Shown: one piece after another, positions 51,486-62,600 of the stretch | How the letters are laid out: each line of letters opens with the position of its first letter | How positions within the stretch are numbered: the first letter of the stretch is position 1 | Source: Paenibacillus sp. | GTDB lineage: Bacteria > Bacillota > Bacilli > Paenibacillales > Paenibacillaceae | Assembly (NCBI GenBank): GCA_023512345.1 | Contig: JAILZT010000006.1 | Coordinates: 124,001-188,000, forward strand | DNA length: 64,000 nt | Direction of reading: 5' to 3' | Position numbers and translations under genes: made by a program | Notes under the pieces: generated by a model | The model's database searches: none | What the model saw: only the letters and a program-made list of their open reading frames with translations | What the model was told of the DNA's origin: nothing

Positions 51486-51530
51486 AAAAGGCGGTTACCC
51501 TTAAAAAGGGTAATCGCCTTTTCTCTAATA
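51486..51530 (+). terminator. Terminator after serS
   Basis: Stem AAAAGGCGGTTACCC (51486-51500) / GGGTAATCGCCTTTT (51508-51522) plus T-rich tail; also usable on the minus strand for the phosphatase gene. Confidence 0.85.
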
Positions 51531-51536
51531 AACTTT

Positions 51537-52175
51537 TTAGGATTTCATTGCGCCTGAATTCTTGTCATAATGGCTTATATCGCCATGAAGTAGGATTTCC
51601 GCTTGTCCGTCCGCAAAGTCAATTCTACACAGACAGGTAGGATGAATATAAGGCAAATCCCATAGCTTGTTCTTGGGTCTACCCTCAAAATAGGCCATCA
51701 ACAATTTGATCACTACCGTATGAGTAACGATTAGAATGGATTCACCTTCGTGAATAGATCGTATTTCTTCGAGCTTATTTAACGCCCGGGAAAGGACCTC
51801 TGCGAACGTCTCGCTGCCTTCCACGCTGAAATTCTCAGGATCCTCCCAGAAATAGCGGTATTGCTCAGCGTATTCAGACTCCAGTTCCGAAGACACACAG
51901 CCCTCCCACACTCCCATACAAATCTCCTTGAACTCTTCAGCTGTTTTTAAAGGAACGCTGCGCTCCCCAAGTATAATCTCTGCTGTTCTTAGTGCGCGAG
52001 GACTGGGACTAGTGTAGATAGCATCTAGTTGTTTATCTTGCATACCCACCCCCAACCACTCTGCTTGCTGCACACCAAGTGGCGTAAGCGCTGAATCCAT
52101 ATGCCCCTGCATACGATGCTGCACGTTCCATTCCGTCTGTCCATGACGAGTCAAATAAATGGTTGTTACACTCAT
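51537..52175 (-). CDS. Histidine phosphatase family protein (phosphoglycerate mutase-like)
   Basis: 212 aa. Catalytic RHG motif TRHGQTEWN at residues 9-17, second Arg in SPSPRALRTAEI near 55-66, and second His in VTHTVVIK near 150. Similar to PhoE/GpmB-type phosphatases with broad substrates. GAGAGGGA SD seven bases before the ATG. It lies 74 bp downstream of the YesN-type regulator gene on the same strand, with no hairpin seen between them. Confidence 0.88.
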   Translation of the reverse strand: MSVTTIYLTRHGQTEWNVQHRMQGHMDSALTPLGVQQAEWLGVGMQDKQLDAIYTSPSPRALRTAEIILGERSVPLKTAEEFKEICMGVWEGCVSSELESEYAEQYRYFWEDPENFSVEGSETFAEVLSRALNKLEEIRSIHEGESILIVTHTVVIKLLMAYFEGRPKNKLWDLPYIHPTCLCRIDFADGQAEILLHGDISHYDKNSGAMKS

Positions 52176-52249
52176 TAATAGTTCCCTCTCGCTTTCCTGT
52201 TGGTGTGATCGCTGGGCATTCCGCCGCCAGAGCCCATTTCCCCGAAATT

Positions 52250-53833
52250 CTATAGCTCCCTTTCGTTCCGGGCAAAGTACCCTTCCGCCAGCGCCTTCGC
52301 TCTATACTCCCCGGGGGAAATACCCTCCAGTTCCTTGAATACACGCGCGAATTGCTTACTGTTCTCAAAGCCAACGGCTTCCGAGACTCCGGCTAGCTTG
52401 CAGCGGCTTCCAGCCAATAAATCTTTGGCATGATGGATGCGCACTTTTTTGAGATACAGGACAAAGCTCTCGCCGGTGTAAGCCTTGAAAGCCTCACTGA
52501 AATAGGAGTAGTTCAGGGACACATGATTGCTAACCATAGCCATATTAAGCGGGCGGAAATAGTTAGCTTCAATATAGGCGAGCGCTTCCTTCATGTCGGC
52601 ATGTTCCGTGTGAGCTGACCTTACTCCCATAATATATTCGTTCAGGCTAATGAGCAAATGCTCGAGCGCCCGATAATAGTCGTGAAAATGGCGATAATTA
52701 TACAAATTACCCACCGTACGATACAGCTTCAGCACTTCCACTGATGCCTCACCATGCATCCGAAATACCTCATCTAGTACCCGCTCATTTATTTTTTTGC
52801 CCACAGTCTCCAAGTAAGTCAAGTCCAATTCCTTCAGATGCTCCGTCTGAAAAATAACAGCAAGAAGGCTCTTCATTTCCTTCTCCCGCTCTGTGCCCAA
52901 CATGTTGAGCAGTTTACGGAGTTCTTCCTCTGGTGCAGGGAAGTTAAGCCGGCCCTCTCCAACCTCTGCAAAGTCCATAAAGTTCGATTGAGGATACAAA
53001 AAAGTGTATTCTATAGCCCGGCATGCCTCCAAATAGCAGGATCGAATATCCCCCAGTGCCTGGCCTTCACTGCTAATTCCGATCGACAAACCCTTAAGCT
53101 CTCGGCTCTCAGCCCGCTTAGACAGCTCCGTAAAGCTCTGCTTGCCGCTCCCGATTAACACTAATTTTCCATCCCAGTCTGTCAAAATCTCCATAAACAT
53201 CGTTTCCAGCGGGCCAGTCATCCGTTCTATTAATGCCTGCACTTCTCCCGGCTTCATTCTTGTGCCATCACTGTAATAATAATTCATTACACCTACGATA
53301 AAAGGAACGGCCAGACCATTCAATTCCTCCTGTTGCCCACTCTCCAGCTGTACATTTTCTTTCATCAACAGTCCCCGTAATCGGCTGGAACGAAGCTCCC
53401 TCCGAATACCCTCCGCTTCCCGTTCCAGCTTGCGTACAGTGAGCTCCTGTATGTTCAATTCATTGTCAATCCTCGTGAGAATATCAAAGAGCTCATCGCG
53501 GCGGATAGGCTTCAGTAGATAGTCTTTTACACGGTACTTAATCGCGCTTTTAGCGTATTCAAAATCATCATATCCGCTTAAAATAACCACTGCCGGACCC
53601 TCCCCAGGCCCTGCATCTGCAGACAAATGTTCCAACAGTTTAATTCCATCCATAACCGGCATACGGATATCTGTGATAATAATATCTGCACGTTCCCTCC
53701 GGTAAAGCTCCAGTGCCTCTGCACCATTACCTGCCGTATCGATACTATAATTAGATGGGAATTCCCGTTCAATCATTGTTTTCAAGCCTTGGCGAATGTT
53801 CTTTTCATCATCTACAATTAGCAGTCTTCTCAT
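52250..53833 (-). CDS. Response regulator with AraC-type output (YesN-like)
   Basis: 527 aa. N-terminal receiver (about 1-125) with phospho-acceptor Asp55 in IIITDIRMP and Lys in DYLLKPIRRDE; a central linker of unknown fold (125-400); C-terminal AraC double helix-turn-helix (about 420-515) with NYSYFSEAFKAYTGESF and AVGFENSKQFARVFKELEG. Its ATG overlaps the stop of the kinase gene (ATGA). Such pairs control the adjacent sugar ABC transporter. Confidence 0.93.
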   Translation of the reverse strand: MRRLLIVDDEKNIRQGLKTMIEREFPSNYSIDTAGNGAEALELYRRERADIIITDIRMPVMDGIKLLEHLSADAGPGEGPAVVILSGYDDFEYAKSAIKYRVKDYLLKPIRRDELFDILTRIDNELNIQELTVRKLEREAEGIRRELRSSRLRGLLMKENVQLESGQQEELNGLAVPFIVGVMNYYYSDGTRMKPGEVQALIERMTGPLETMFMEILTDWDGKLVLIGSGKQSFTELSKRAESRELKGLSIGISSEGQALGDIRSCYLEACRAIEYTFLYPQSNFMDFAEVGEGRLNFPAPEEELRKLLNMLGTEREKEMKSLLAVIFQTEHLKELDLTYLETVGKKINERVLDEVFRMHGEASVEVLKLYRTVGNLYNYRHFHDYYRALEHLLISLNEYIMGVRSAHTEHADMKEALAYIEANYFRPLNMAMVSNHVSLNYSYFSEAFKAYTGESFVLYLKKVRIHHAKDLLAGSRCKLAGVSEAVGFENSKQFARVFKELEGISPGEYRAKALAEGYFARNEREL

Positions 53834-55734
53834 GGTTGCTTATCCCCCGTCAAAAGAACTTTCGGTATCGTCATGAACACCGTTGTCCAGCTCCCAGCTT
53901 CACTTTGAACTTCAAGTCCATACTCTTCCCCATAGAATAACTGTAGGCGCTGATGTACATTTCTCAGTCCGATTCCGCCCACTCTAGGATTACTAGCTCC
54001 CGTACCGCTGAGGCTTGCCATCGACTGTTCTTCTTTGACAGCGTACACAGTCTCGTTCAAAGAGGACAACTGCTCCGCTGTAAGCCCGATCCCGTTATCA
54101 TGGACAGTTATAAAGATATCACCCTCGGCTTCCAAGATGTCAATACAGATAATTCTCTCCTTCATTTCCTCTTTCTCTCCGGTCCAGGCATGCTTAACAC
54201 TATTCTCAACTATAGGCTGCAATGACATCTTCAGCACCTCCAGCTCTAAATAGGGAGACTCAATCTGAAGCTGCAAAACAATCGGATATTCGAAACGGAT
54301 ATTCATCACTTCAATGTAATTCTCGATATGGCGAACTTCATCACGGAGCTTCACATACTCGCCGGACCATTTGAAATTATAACGCATCATGCCTCCGAGC
54401 GAGGTCAGAGCATCTGAGATAGTCCGCTGGTTCTCGATTTCAGCCAGCATTTTAATATTTTCGAGTGTATTATATAGAAAATGTGCATCAATCTGGTTGT
54501 GTAAAGTGCGAAGCTCAGCCTCCTTGGATAAAGCTTGCTTTTGTACGGCCTGGGCAACCAAAGTATTAATCGTATTCATCAGCTTCGAGAAATGATGCGC
54601 GAGTTCCCCCACTTCCCCGCCGCCCCGGATCGTAATCCCACTGTACGACTCCCCTCTACGCACTTTTTTCATAGTTTCGGTCAAGCGCCGCAGGTTCTTA
54701 AGAATAAATGCATTAAGCACGTAAGCAATGGCGGTCACTAATATAATAAAACCGATGTTGACCCCAATAATTAAGTTTCGGGTATGTGAAATATCCTTCA
54801 TGACACCGTTCATGGAAACTACATTGAGCAGGTAGGCATTAATATGTTCCAGGGGGGTATTAATCAACAGAAATGATTTACCGTTCTCCGTATAATTAAT
54901 ATCCCAGTCACCTGTCTTTCTGTATGATTCAAGGCGACTTTTGATCGCTGCGGACATTTCCTTATTATCCGGCAGAAAGGAATGGTCCGCACGTGTAAAC
55001 AACTGCATATCCTCATCAATCAGGAACATCTGAGACTGGCTGTCCTGCACGGTGGTATAAGTCTTGGGTGTAAACCGCTCCAGCAGCATATCAACCTGGA
55101 CCATTCCGATGTGATTATCTGCCGGAATGCTCATTTCACGCAGCAGGGATACTTTGGGCACAATCTTTGGAGTTTGCTCGAAGAAACGCTCCATCAAATC
55201 AGGGTCACTATTCTGAAAAGACCATGACATCCTACCTTTCAGTTTTAGCGCTTTCTGATACCATAGTTCGGAAGCTACCCGACTCTCACGGAAAATATTC
55301 GGCCAAATCTCATGGACATCGCTGTTCGAATATAGGCGCAAGTGCTCAATGCTCGGATTATTGTACTGGATGCGTGTAATATTTTTAAATACGTAATCAT
55401 TAAAATTAATCAGCTGTCCTACATCCGGTTCTTCCGTATTTTTGATATAATCCTGCACATCCCTATCCTCATAAGCCATTTGAACAGCACGTTCCATCAC
55501 TTCAACCTGATTATTGATATGCAGCTTCTCCATCTGCAGCAAATAGCTGTTCTTGTCGATCGCATCCCTGACGTAGGTATTATTGATGGCTTTGTACGAA
55601 TAAAAGGACACCATTAAGCAGGGTCCCAAAATAATAAATATATAGGCGGCAATCAGACGGCTCTGCAGTGAGCGTCTCCCCCACCAATACGTAAATGAAT
55701 CCCATAAGGCTGCACTTCGCTTACCCGGTTCCAC
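53830..55734 (-). CDS. Sensor histidine kinase (YesM-like)
   Basis: 634 aa. One helix near 24-44, an extracellular Cache-like sensor (about 45-305), a second helix, HAMP (about 345-400), and a His_kinase domain with NQIDAHFLYNTLEN near 411 (His in AHFLYN) and HATPase motif DNGIGLT near 555. GTG start with GAGGTGA ten bases upstream. It lies 88 bp after the solute-binding protein gene, with a hairpin between, and overlaps its regulator. Confidence 0.93.
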   Translation of the reverse strand: MEPGKRSAALWDSFTYWWGRRSLQSRLIAAYIFIILGPCLMVSFYSYKAINNTYVRDAIDKNSYLLQMEKLHINNQVEVMERAVQMAYEDRDVQDYIKNTEEPDVGQLINFNDYVFKNITRIQYNNPSIEHLRLYSNSDVHEIWPNIFRESRVASELWYQKALKLKGRMSWSFQNSDPDLMERFFEQTPKIVPKVSLLREMSIPADNHIGMVQVDMLLERFTPKTYTTVQDSQSQMFLIDEDMQLFTRADHSFLPDNKEMSAAIKSRLESYRKTGDWDINYTENGKSFLLINTPLEHINAYLLNVVSMNGVMKDISHTRNLIIGVNIGFIILVTAIAYVLNAFILKNLRRLTETMKKVRRGESYSGITIRGGGEVGELAHHFSKLMNTINTLVAQAVQKQALSKEAELRTLHNQIDAHFLYNTLENIKMLAEIENQRTISDALTSLGGMMRYNFKWSGEYVKLRDEVRHIENYIEVMNIRFEYPIVLQLQIESPYLELEVLKMSLQPIVENSVKHAWTGEKEEMKERIICIDILEAEGDIFITVHDNGIGLTAEQLSSLNETVYAVKEEQSMASLSGTGASNPRVGGIGLRNVHQRLQLFYGEEYGLEVQSEAGSWTTVFMTIPKVLLTGDKQP

Positions 55735-55783
55735 GCTGTAATGTTCACCTCGCTGTTTGTACGTCCATTTATTTTAAACGCCC

Positions 55784-55804
55784 AAAAGCCCGCGGTTAGC
55801 GGGC
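55784..55804 (-). terminator. Terminator/attenuator between the binding protein and sensor kinase
   Basis: Stem GCCCGC (55788-55793) / GCGGGC (55799-55804) with TTTT on the minus side; an alternative longer stem AAACGCCC/GGGCGTTT encloses it. It would let the binding protein be made in excess over the kinase. Confidence 0.6.
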
Positions 55805-55822
55805 GTTTTGAACAATGCTATA

Positions 55823-57511
55823 TTACATACCTAGTTTTTTCTTGTTTTCTTCATATTTCGTTTGTTGGAAAGCCAGCACCTTATCAAATCCTAGTTCCTT
55901 TTGTTTGTTCATATATTCTGTCCAAATTTTGTCAAATTCAGCATCAGATGGAGCCATCAACACCTTAGGCAAGGTTTTGCTGCGAAGCTCTTTAACTTTA
56001 GCTAAGATGATACCTTCTGGAGAATTCGCCATTGGATCAATCTGGTCAAACTCGGAGATACTTTGTGTTTTTCCTCTAGTCCAATCTTCCAGCTGTTTGA
56101 AAGGCTCTACAGATTTAGGTGTCCATTGAGCTGTAATATTTGTATTCATAAGCATCCAGAAAGTAAAGGAAGAACCGTATTGCTTGTCAAATGCTGAGCG
56201 ATCTTTATTCATCAGATCAAATACTTCAGGTTTGAATTGATCTTTTCCATCAATTGTATCATAGCTGACGCCTTTTTCACCTAAGTAAAGATCCTTATTG
56301 CCCTCTTCACTGTTCAGGTAGCTGAGGAACTTGATAGCACGCGCTTTATCCTTCACGTCTTTGGAGATAAGGGTTACTGTCCAGCCGGAAATAGCAGGGC
56401 CGTTCAGAGTCGGTGCATCCATATTAGTGTTAGCCGGTCCGTCAACAGCGATATAGATTTTGTTCGGGTCTTGTTGATACAGCGTACCTAACTGTGCTGC
56501 GAAGTCAGAACGTTGATACAACATTGCGAAATAACGGCCTTGAGCGATTTTTTCTTCCATTTGTGGACGTTTGTCGATAAAGATATCTTTAGCTAGTAAT
56601 CCGTCTTGGTTGGCTTGACGAAGTGTCTTCATCCAACGGATGTATTCAGGATCTGTCTCACGGTTATACAGCTTACCGTCTTTTTGTCTCGGAATAGCTA
56701 GGAAGTTCTGAATGTACTGTTCCAATGAATCGTTACCGGTTGCGGTAAACTCATGCAGACCCAGCGGAATCAGCGGTTGACCGTTGATATCAGGGAATTT
56801 CTCTTTGGCTGCCTTCATTGCGTTCAGGAACCCTTCAGGTGTCCGCATGTCCGGGCTGCCGATCGCTTCATACATATCCTTGCGGACAACGAAGGTTTGG
56901 TTAGATACATAAGTATCTCCATATTTCTCGTAATCGGCTGGGGAAGAAGAAGCATTAGGATAGCCATAAATATTGCCGTCCGGTTGTGTATACCATCCAA
57001 TTTTGTCGGGATCAGATACTTTGAAGAAGTAAGGGTCATATTCATCAGCTAATTTGTTCAGCGGAAGAACGAGATCGCCTTCGATCATTTTCTTCACAGC
57101 ATCTTCATACCAGCCCAACGTAATGAAGTCAGGCAGCTTGCCGGAAGCAATCAGCGTGTTCAGCTTCTCGTTCTCGTTACCTGCAGGAACGATGAAGTTA
57201 ATATCAACGCCAGTTTTTTTCGTAATATATTTGGAGGTTGGGTCAACACCCCATTTATTAGGGAACCAGGCAAAATTCAAATACCAGTCAAAAGTAATCG
57301 GTGAAGTATCCGACATCCATCCCGGTTCATCCGCAGATGGCGGAGCCTTTGTAGGCTCTGTTGTTGCTGCCGCATTGTTCGTTTTGCTGTTATTCGCCTT
57401 GCCCTCATTATTCTTCTCACCGTTGCCGCTGGAACATGCTGCTGTTGAAAGTGTCATGATTAATGTCAACAGTAGAAGCACCATTTTCTTTGGCTTACGT
57501 TTTATTCCCAT
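55823..57511 (-). CDS. Extracellular solute-binding lipoprotein (carbohydrate ABC transporter)
   Basis: 562 aa. Lipoprotein signal MTLSTAAC with Cys26, a Ser/Asn/Thr-rich linker, then a family-1 binding domain typical of LplA-type proteins (for example TFVVRKDMYEAIGSPDMRTP near 190). It delivers oligosaccharide to the permeases encoded upstream. AAAGGGG SD. It lies 110 bp after the second permease gene. Confidence 0.92.
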   Translation of the reverse strand: MGIKRKPKKMVLLLLTLIMTLSTAACSSGNGEKNNEGKANNSKTNNAAATTEPTKAPPSADEPGWMSDTSPITFDWYLNFAWFPNKWGVDPTSKYITKKTGVDINFIVPAGNENEKLNTLIASGKLPDFITLGWYEDAVKKMIEGDLVLPLNKLADEYDPYFFKVSDPDKIGWYTQPDGNIYGYPNASSSPADYEKYGDTYVSNQTFVVRKDMYEAIGSPDMRTPEGFLNAMKAAKEKFPDINGQPLIPLGLHEFTATGNDSLEQYIQNFLAIPRQKDGKLYNRETDPEYIRWMKTLRQANQDGLLAKDIFIDKRPQMEEKIAQGRYFAMLYQRSDFAAQLGTLYQQDPNKIYIAVDGPANTNMDAPTLNGPAISGWTVTLISKDVKDKARAIKFLSYLNSEEGNKDLYLGEKGVSYDTIDGKDQFKPEVFDLMNKDRSAFDKQYGSSFTFWMLMNTNITAQWTPKSVEPFKQLEDWTRGKTQSISEFDQIDPMANSPEGIILAKVKELRSKTLPKVLMAPSDAEFDKIWTEYMNKQKELGFDKVLAFQQTKYEENKKKLGM

Positions 57512-57621
57512 GCTTTTTTACCCCTTTTCTGAGAATGTGTAATTATAAGTTATAACTCCAGGATCGCTGTAAACGACTGGAGGAGTTACCGTGGCGCCGG
57601 AACTTGCGTTCCATTCTTCAC

Positions 57622-58512
57622 TCAACCCTTGATGGAGCCAATCATCATTCCTTTGACAAAATAACGCTGCAGGAACGGGTATACAAACACAATCGGGAGT
57701 GTAGTGACTACCATAGTAGCCAGCTTAATCGACTGTGATGTAACTGTCTTGGTAAGGGCACTGCCCTGAACAGCAACCATCATCTGACTTGAACTGGATT
57801 GCGCTACAACCCGGTACAAATACGTCTGGATCGGCTGCATGCTCTCATTATTGATGTAAATCATTCCTGCAAAGTAATCATTCCATTGATACACCCCATG
57901 GAATAGTGCAATCGTAGCTAGGACGGGCATGGATACCGGCAATACAATCCGCAGGAAGATAGACCAATCGTGGGCCCCGTCAATTCGAGCCGCCTCTTCT
58001 AATCCTTCCGGAATTTCCCTAAAGAAGGTCATAAGGATGATTAGATCGAAGAAGCTGAACATCACCGGGATAATATAGACCCAAAAACTCTCCAACAGAT
58101 GCAGATCTCGAATCAGCAGATAGCCCGGAATGAGCCCTCCCCCGAAAAAGAGAGTTACCGTACCCATCAGAATATAAATCTTCCCACCAATCAGATCCTT
58201 ACGAGAAAGCGCATATGCAACCATGGCCGTAAAGAATACGTGGACAACTACACCGACTACTGTCTTGGCCACGGTAATCCACATGGCTTGCATAATGCCG
58301 GGGCTTGCGAATACGGCTTCAAAATTCTTAAAGGTGAACATGCGTGGCCACCAGTATATGCCACCTAACATTGCGTCTTTTCCATCATTAAAAGCGTTGA
58401 TCAGTACGTACCAGATAGGGTACAGGGTAATGAAGCATATACATAACATGATGACATTGTTGGCTAGATCGAAGATGACTTCGCCCTTTGTTTTGCGGTT
58501 CAGAGCAAACAT
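57622..58512 (-). CDS. Carbohydrate ABC transporter permease (YtcP/MalG-like)
   Basis: 296 aa, six helices. The EAA loop is visible: EGLEEAARIDGAHDWSIFLR near residues 172-191, which contacts the ATPase. AAGGAGG SD, 18 bp after the first permease. No ATPase gene is in the cluster, as is usual where a shared MsmX-type ATPase is encoded elsewhere. Confidence 0.92.
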   Translation of the reverse strand: MFALNRKTKGEVIFDLANNVIMLCICFITLYPIWYVLINAFNDGKDAMLGGIYWWPRMFTFKNFEAVFASPGIMQAMWITVAKTVVGVVVHVFFTAMVAYALSRKDLIGGKIYILMGTVTLFFGGGLIPGYLLIRDLHLLESFWVYIIPVMFSFFDLIILMTFFREIPEGLEEAARIDGAHDWSIFLRIVLPVSMPVLATIALFHGVYQWNDYFAGMIYINNESMQPIQTYLYRVVAQSSSSQMMVAVQGSALTKTVTSQSIKLATMVVTTLPIVFVYPFLQRYFVKGMMIGSIKG

Positions 58513-58530
58513 GTGCAGGTCCTCCTTGGC

Positions 58531-59526
58531 CTAAAACAACGATGTGTCGTTTATTTTTTTGGATACTTGGTTAGCAATCAACAACAAGATGAGAGCGATA
58601 ACTGATTTGAACAGCCCGATGGCAGCAGAATAAGAGTAACGACCCGAAAGAAGGCCCGTTTGGTACACATAATAATCAATAACGTTACTGGTACTGTCAT
58701 TTAGTGAATTCCGCAGAACCAGGATCTGGTCAAAGTTGGTGTTCAATACACCACTGACTGCTAGAATAAACAGAATGCTGATCGTAGGTTTAATCGATGG
58801 CAAAGTAACGTACCACATCTTCTGGAACCTTCCGGCTCCATCAATCGTCGCTGCCTCATACATCTCGGGAGATACACCCGCAATTGCTGCCAGATAGATG
58901 ATGGCTGACCAACCAAGCTCTTTCCAGATATCCGAGGAGATGATAATGGTCCAGAAATACTTGGGCTCGGCCAAATACGTAATGGGTTGATCGATTAAAT
59001 TAAGCGCCATCAGAATATGGTTGATGATCCCTACATCCGCCAACCATGTGGCAAGAATCCCGCCGAGTACTACCCAGGAAAGAAAATGCGGAAGATAGGA
59101 AATCGTCTGAATGGCTTTCTTATATCGGATGGACCGAACTTCATTCAGAAAAAGCGCGAATATGATCGGCAGTGGAAAACCAATAAGTAGCTTAATTAAG
59201 CTTATCCCCAGTGTGTTTTTCATGACATTCCCGAAATTATCATCCGCTAGAAACTCCTTGAAATGGGTAAGACCTACCCAAGGGGCCTCGGAAATCGACT
59301 TAATGATGTTGAACTCCTTGAAAGCGATGATGATGCTGTACATGGGAATGTAGTTGAATATAAGCATCCACACTACACCTAGGAGAGCCATGGTCTGTAA
59401 ATGCCGTTGGGCTATGAATCTCCTCCAGAGTTTATGTCGCGGGTTCAAACTGCTCTTCATACCCTCCGGTAACATTGGATCCATTTGCAGGGGTATCACT
59501 CCCCCCTCAGTTTTATTGTTTTTCAT
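58531..59526 (-). CDS. Carbohydrate ABC transporter permease (LplB-like)
   Basis: 331 aa, about six helices. EAA loop AGVSPEMYEAATIDGAGRFQKM near 210-232. N-terminal tail of about 35 residues before the first helix (LLGVVWMLIFNYIPMYSII). GGAGG SD. First gene of the transporter unit; a cre-like site lies 40 bp upstream. Confidence 0.92.
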   Translation of the reverse strand: MKNNKTEGGVIPLQMDPMLPEGMKSSLNPRHKLWRRFIAQRHLQTMALLGVVWMLIFNYIPMYSIIIAFKEFNIIKSISEAPWVGLTHFKEFLADDNFGNVMKNTLGISLIKLLIGFPLPIIFALFLNEVRSIRYKKAIQTISYLPHFLSWVVLGGILATWLADVGIINHILMALNLIDQPITYLAEPKYFWTIIISSDIWKELGWSAIIYLAAIAGVSPEMYEAATIDGAGRFQKMWYVTLPSIKPTISILFILAVSGVLNTNFDQILVLRNSLNDSTSNVIDYYVYQTGLLSGRYSYSAAIGLFKSVIALILLLIANQVSKKINDTSLF

Positions 59527-59564
59527 CTTCCAAACCTCCAGGCTGTCTTCTCTCTAAGCTCTTC

Positions 59565-59578
59565 TAAAAGCGCTTACA
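59565..59578 (-). promoter_or_regulatory. cre-like site upstream of the permease operon
   Basis: Minus-strand TGTAAGCGCTTTTA fits TGWAANCGNTNWCA at 13 of 14 positions. Suggests CcpA-mediated catabolite repression. Confidence 0.6.
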
Positions 59579-59636
59579 ATCTATATACTTATTGTATTTG
59601 CTTTCGCCTGCAGTCGTAAGGCTTCATATTTTGGAA

Positions 59637-59685
59637 TGGGGGGTCCATTTTTCGGATTGCCTGCTTCCCATCGAAAAACACCCCC
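59637..59685. repeat. Inverted repeat after the phosphorylase gene
   Basis: Minus-strand GGGGGTGTTTTTCG and CGAAAAATGGACCCCC can pair over a 17-base loop. There is no T-run after it, so it may be an mRNA 3' end or processing stem. Confidence 0.4.
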
Positions 59686-59693
59686 CCGCAATA

Positions 59694-62600
59694 CTACTCC
59701 AACACCACTTTAATGGCTTTGATCTCTCCACGTCGTAGAGCTTCCGCATGTCCACCTGATAGTAGGGAGCTTGCCACTTCAACCACTGTCCCGTCTTGAT
59801 ATACAAGCATTAAGCTCTTAATTACAGCCTTGTTCTCCCCAAAGGTATTTGCCCGTCGCGGATTGTAATAAGTCACTTCTGTTCTTCCCAAGAAAGTAAA
59901 TGAAAGAGTACCCTGCTCATCGAACAACCAGCCCGGCAAAGCCGGAGCCAAACTTAAGGCAAGCTCTCCTTCCACCATCGAGAATGCCTTTTTGCCTGCC
60001 ATCATGACTCTCCACATGCTGAGGAATTCAGCAGTGGATCCGCTAAGCCTGGCGACAAATCCTCGACCATGCACACCGGGATCGGGATTACCGCCCGTAG
60101 CAATAAACGAAGAATTCTCCAAGGTGCTGCGTCCGTACACAGCAGGATCCAAGAACGGAACAAGCGAAGTCTTGAGTTCTCCGTAAAACTCGTCATAGAG
60201 TCCTGCCTTCAGCAGCTCCAACAAATATTTGTAAGACATGTGAAGGAAGTTCGACTCCCGTTCCAGCCAACCTGGTGTAAAGGCCCGCATACGTCCGATT
60301 TCATGAGATTCTCCATCAAGACTGACCGAAGTTTGATACATAGATGTTTGGGGGTCGTAAAGCCCCGTTTTTTTGATAGAATTATAGACTGATCTAGCCT
60401 GTTCCCGGTCATTCAGCGTCTTCAGCCAACGTGTTGGACCTTCCAGAAAGTAAGGAAGTGCGAAAACTTCGAACTCCTCAACTACTGCCTTAGGGAGTCC
60501 GTAGGCACTGATCACCGAATTCCCATCATCATCTGTTACAGGGTAAAATTTGCTTGCCTCAAAGCGGAAATAGGTCGGCACCAGCCCATTGCCGAGCTCT
60601 ACCGCCTGATTGATGCCCACCTCGATTTTGGCTAGAAATCTAGTAAGCATCCTTCTAAGATCTTCAAGTGATACCACGGATTGCAGCCCTGTAATGCCAA
60701 AACGGATTGATTGGCGATAAGCCTCACGCGCCGTTGTAACAGCATCCCAATAACGGAATTGCGTAAGTTCCCCATCCAGCACGGAAATCACCGAGTTGTT
60801 AACACTCTCCAAGAATTGGAACATCTCTACCGGCAATTCTACGGTCTTTTCTGCATTCTTCCGATCTGCAAGTAATTCCAACAAGAAGACAACATTCCGC
60901 TTCAGCTCAAACGTTTCGCTCATTCCCGAACCAAACAATCCTGGAAGCCCATTCATAGCATCATTCCAGCCTGGCTTGTTACCCTCCATCTCCACACCCA
61001 TCCCATAAGGATCAAGAGTAGCGAATTTATTCAGAGTGAGAGAAAACATTTTCACGAACAAATTGTTGCGGTAAATATCGCCATGCCCGCCATTCACCCG
61101 CAGCCAGTGAGTATCACCGGCCTTCCGCTGGAGTTTGTGCAGCTTCTCTTCATCCTCCAACAACGCACCATACTGCCGAACCTTATCTCCGTTCAGAACA
61201 TACTTTTCACTGCGGGGCTGAACATAGGCCGGGCTGTCATAAAAGGCATAGCTCTCGTCTCCAAACAGCAGCTCTTGTCTTTTATCCGGAAAAATATCAA
61301 GATAACCCTCTACCAGATCCAGATTGTACGTCCAATGATCCGACCAGAAACCTTCTCCGAAAGAAGCCTCGATGTTCTGCTGGGATTGAGAGAGTATATA
61401 CGTCAGGAATTCATCCTCACTCACCGCCAAAGTAATGTTATGGTCAGCAATATAATTAATCAGCCGTCCCGGCGTGAACTTCCCGCTGCACAGCTTGCCC
61501 AGCTTCTCATAATGATCAGGCGCAGTTTCTTTAAGCCATGCCTTCAGCCTATCCTTATGCTCAGCCTTCACTTCGAAGCTCGTACCCTGCACACTAAGCG
61601 GATTATAGCCATCAGCCTGAATTAGGCTGTAGAACATTTTGATATTAAAGCTTCCTACCTTAGGATTAAAAAACACATCGTTGCGCCGGTTTTGGTTCAT
61701 GTCCCGAAAGTTCCCGTTACCCTGGGAATAATACTCCGGTGCCAAAGAGAAAAAGTTGTAGTCCCGCTCCATATCACCGTGTTTGCGTGAATAAAGATGC
61801 ACTACACTTCCGTCCGCACCATTATCAAAAATGAATGGATATCCGCCGCGCAGAAAATTGTCGAGATAAGACTGTTGGCAATAGGCATCAAACAACGGTG
61901 ATGAAGTATGCGTCGCAATATCTGCAGTCAGTTCTCCCGTTAAGCTCGCGGCCTCGTGCATTTTGTTGGATATATAGGTTTCAGTGCAAAGAGAATGGGC
62001 TTTTTGATTGATTTTGTCGATATCATTCACGTGTCCGATAAGTGTATTCAGGGTTAGACTACATCCTGATGATAGAGTGCGTGCCACTCCGCTAAAACCG
62101 CAGGGAACTTTGTTTACCGGATATTGCGGCAGTTCCACGAGCTCCGACAACGGCATTTGCCCAAAACGATCAGGGTACGCAAGGGAAGTATTTGCCCCAA
62201 ATACCACCTCAAAATCAACAATAGGTGCGATTCTACCCCCATCTGACGTAAAGGACAAATAGAAATGACCGCTCGTAATTTCGCTAACCTGCGCGTCATC
62301 GTTAGTACTTGACCGCAGCTTGTAGAAGGGAATACCGTTCTCCAGGTTATATACTTCCATCCAGCTGCGGAGTAGGTTACCTATTTCCTTATAGCCGCTG
62401 TTCTCGACTCCAAAGGGCAATATTTCTGGCAAGCCATCGAGGAGCTCAAACTCTATATCCTGCTCACCGATATTCACAATTTCTATCCGCCGTACCAATG
62501 CAGCATAATCATCATTAGGCAGGTTGAAATAGTGAATCATTGTCTTCAGTCCGTGGCCCGCATGGCTTTCCTCAATCGTTAATCCGTTCGAAAGAATGGT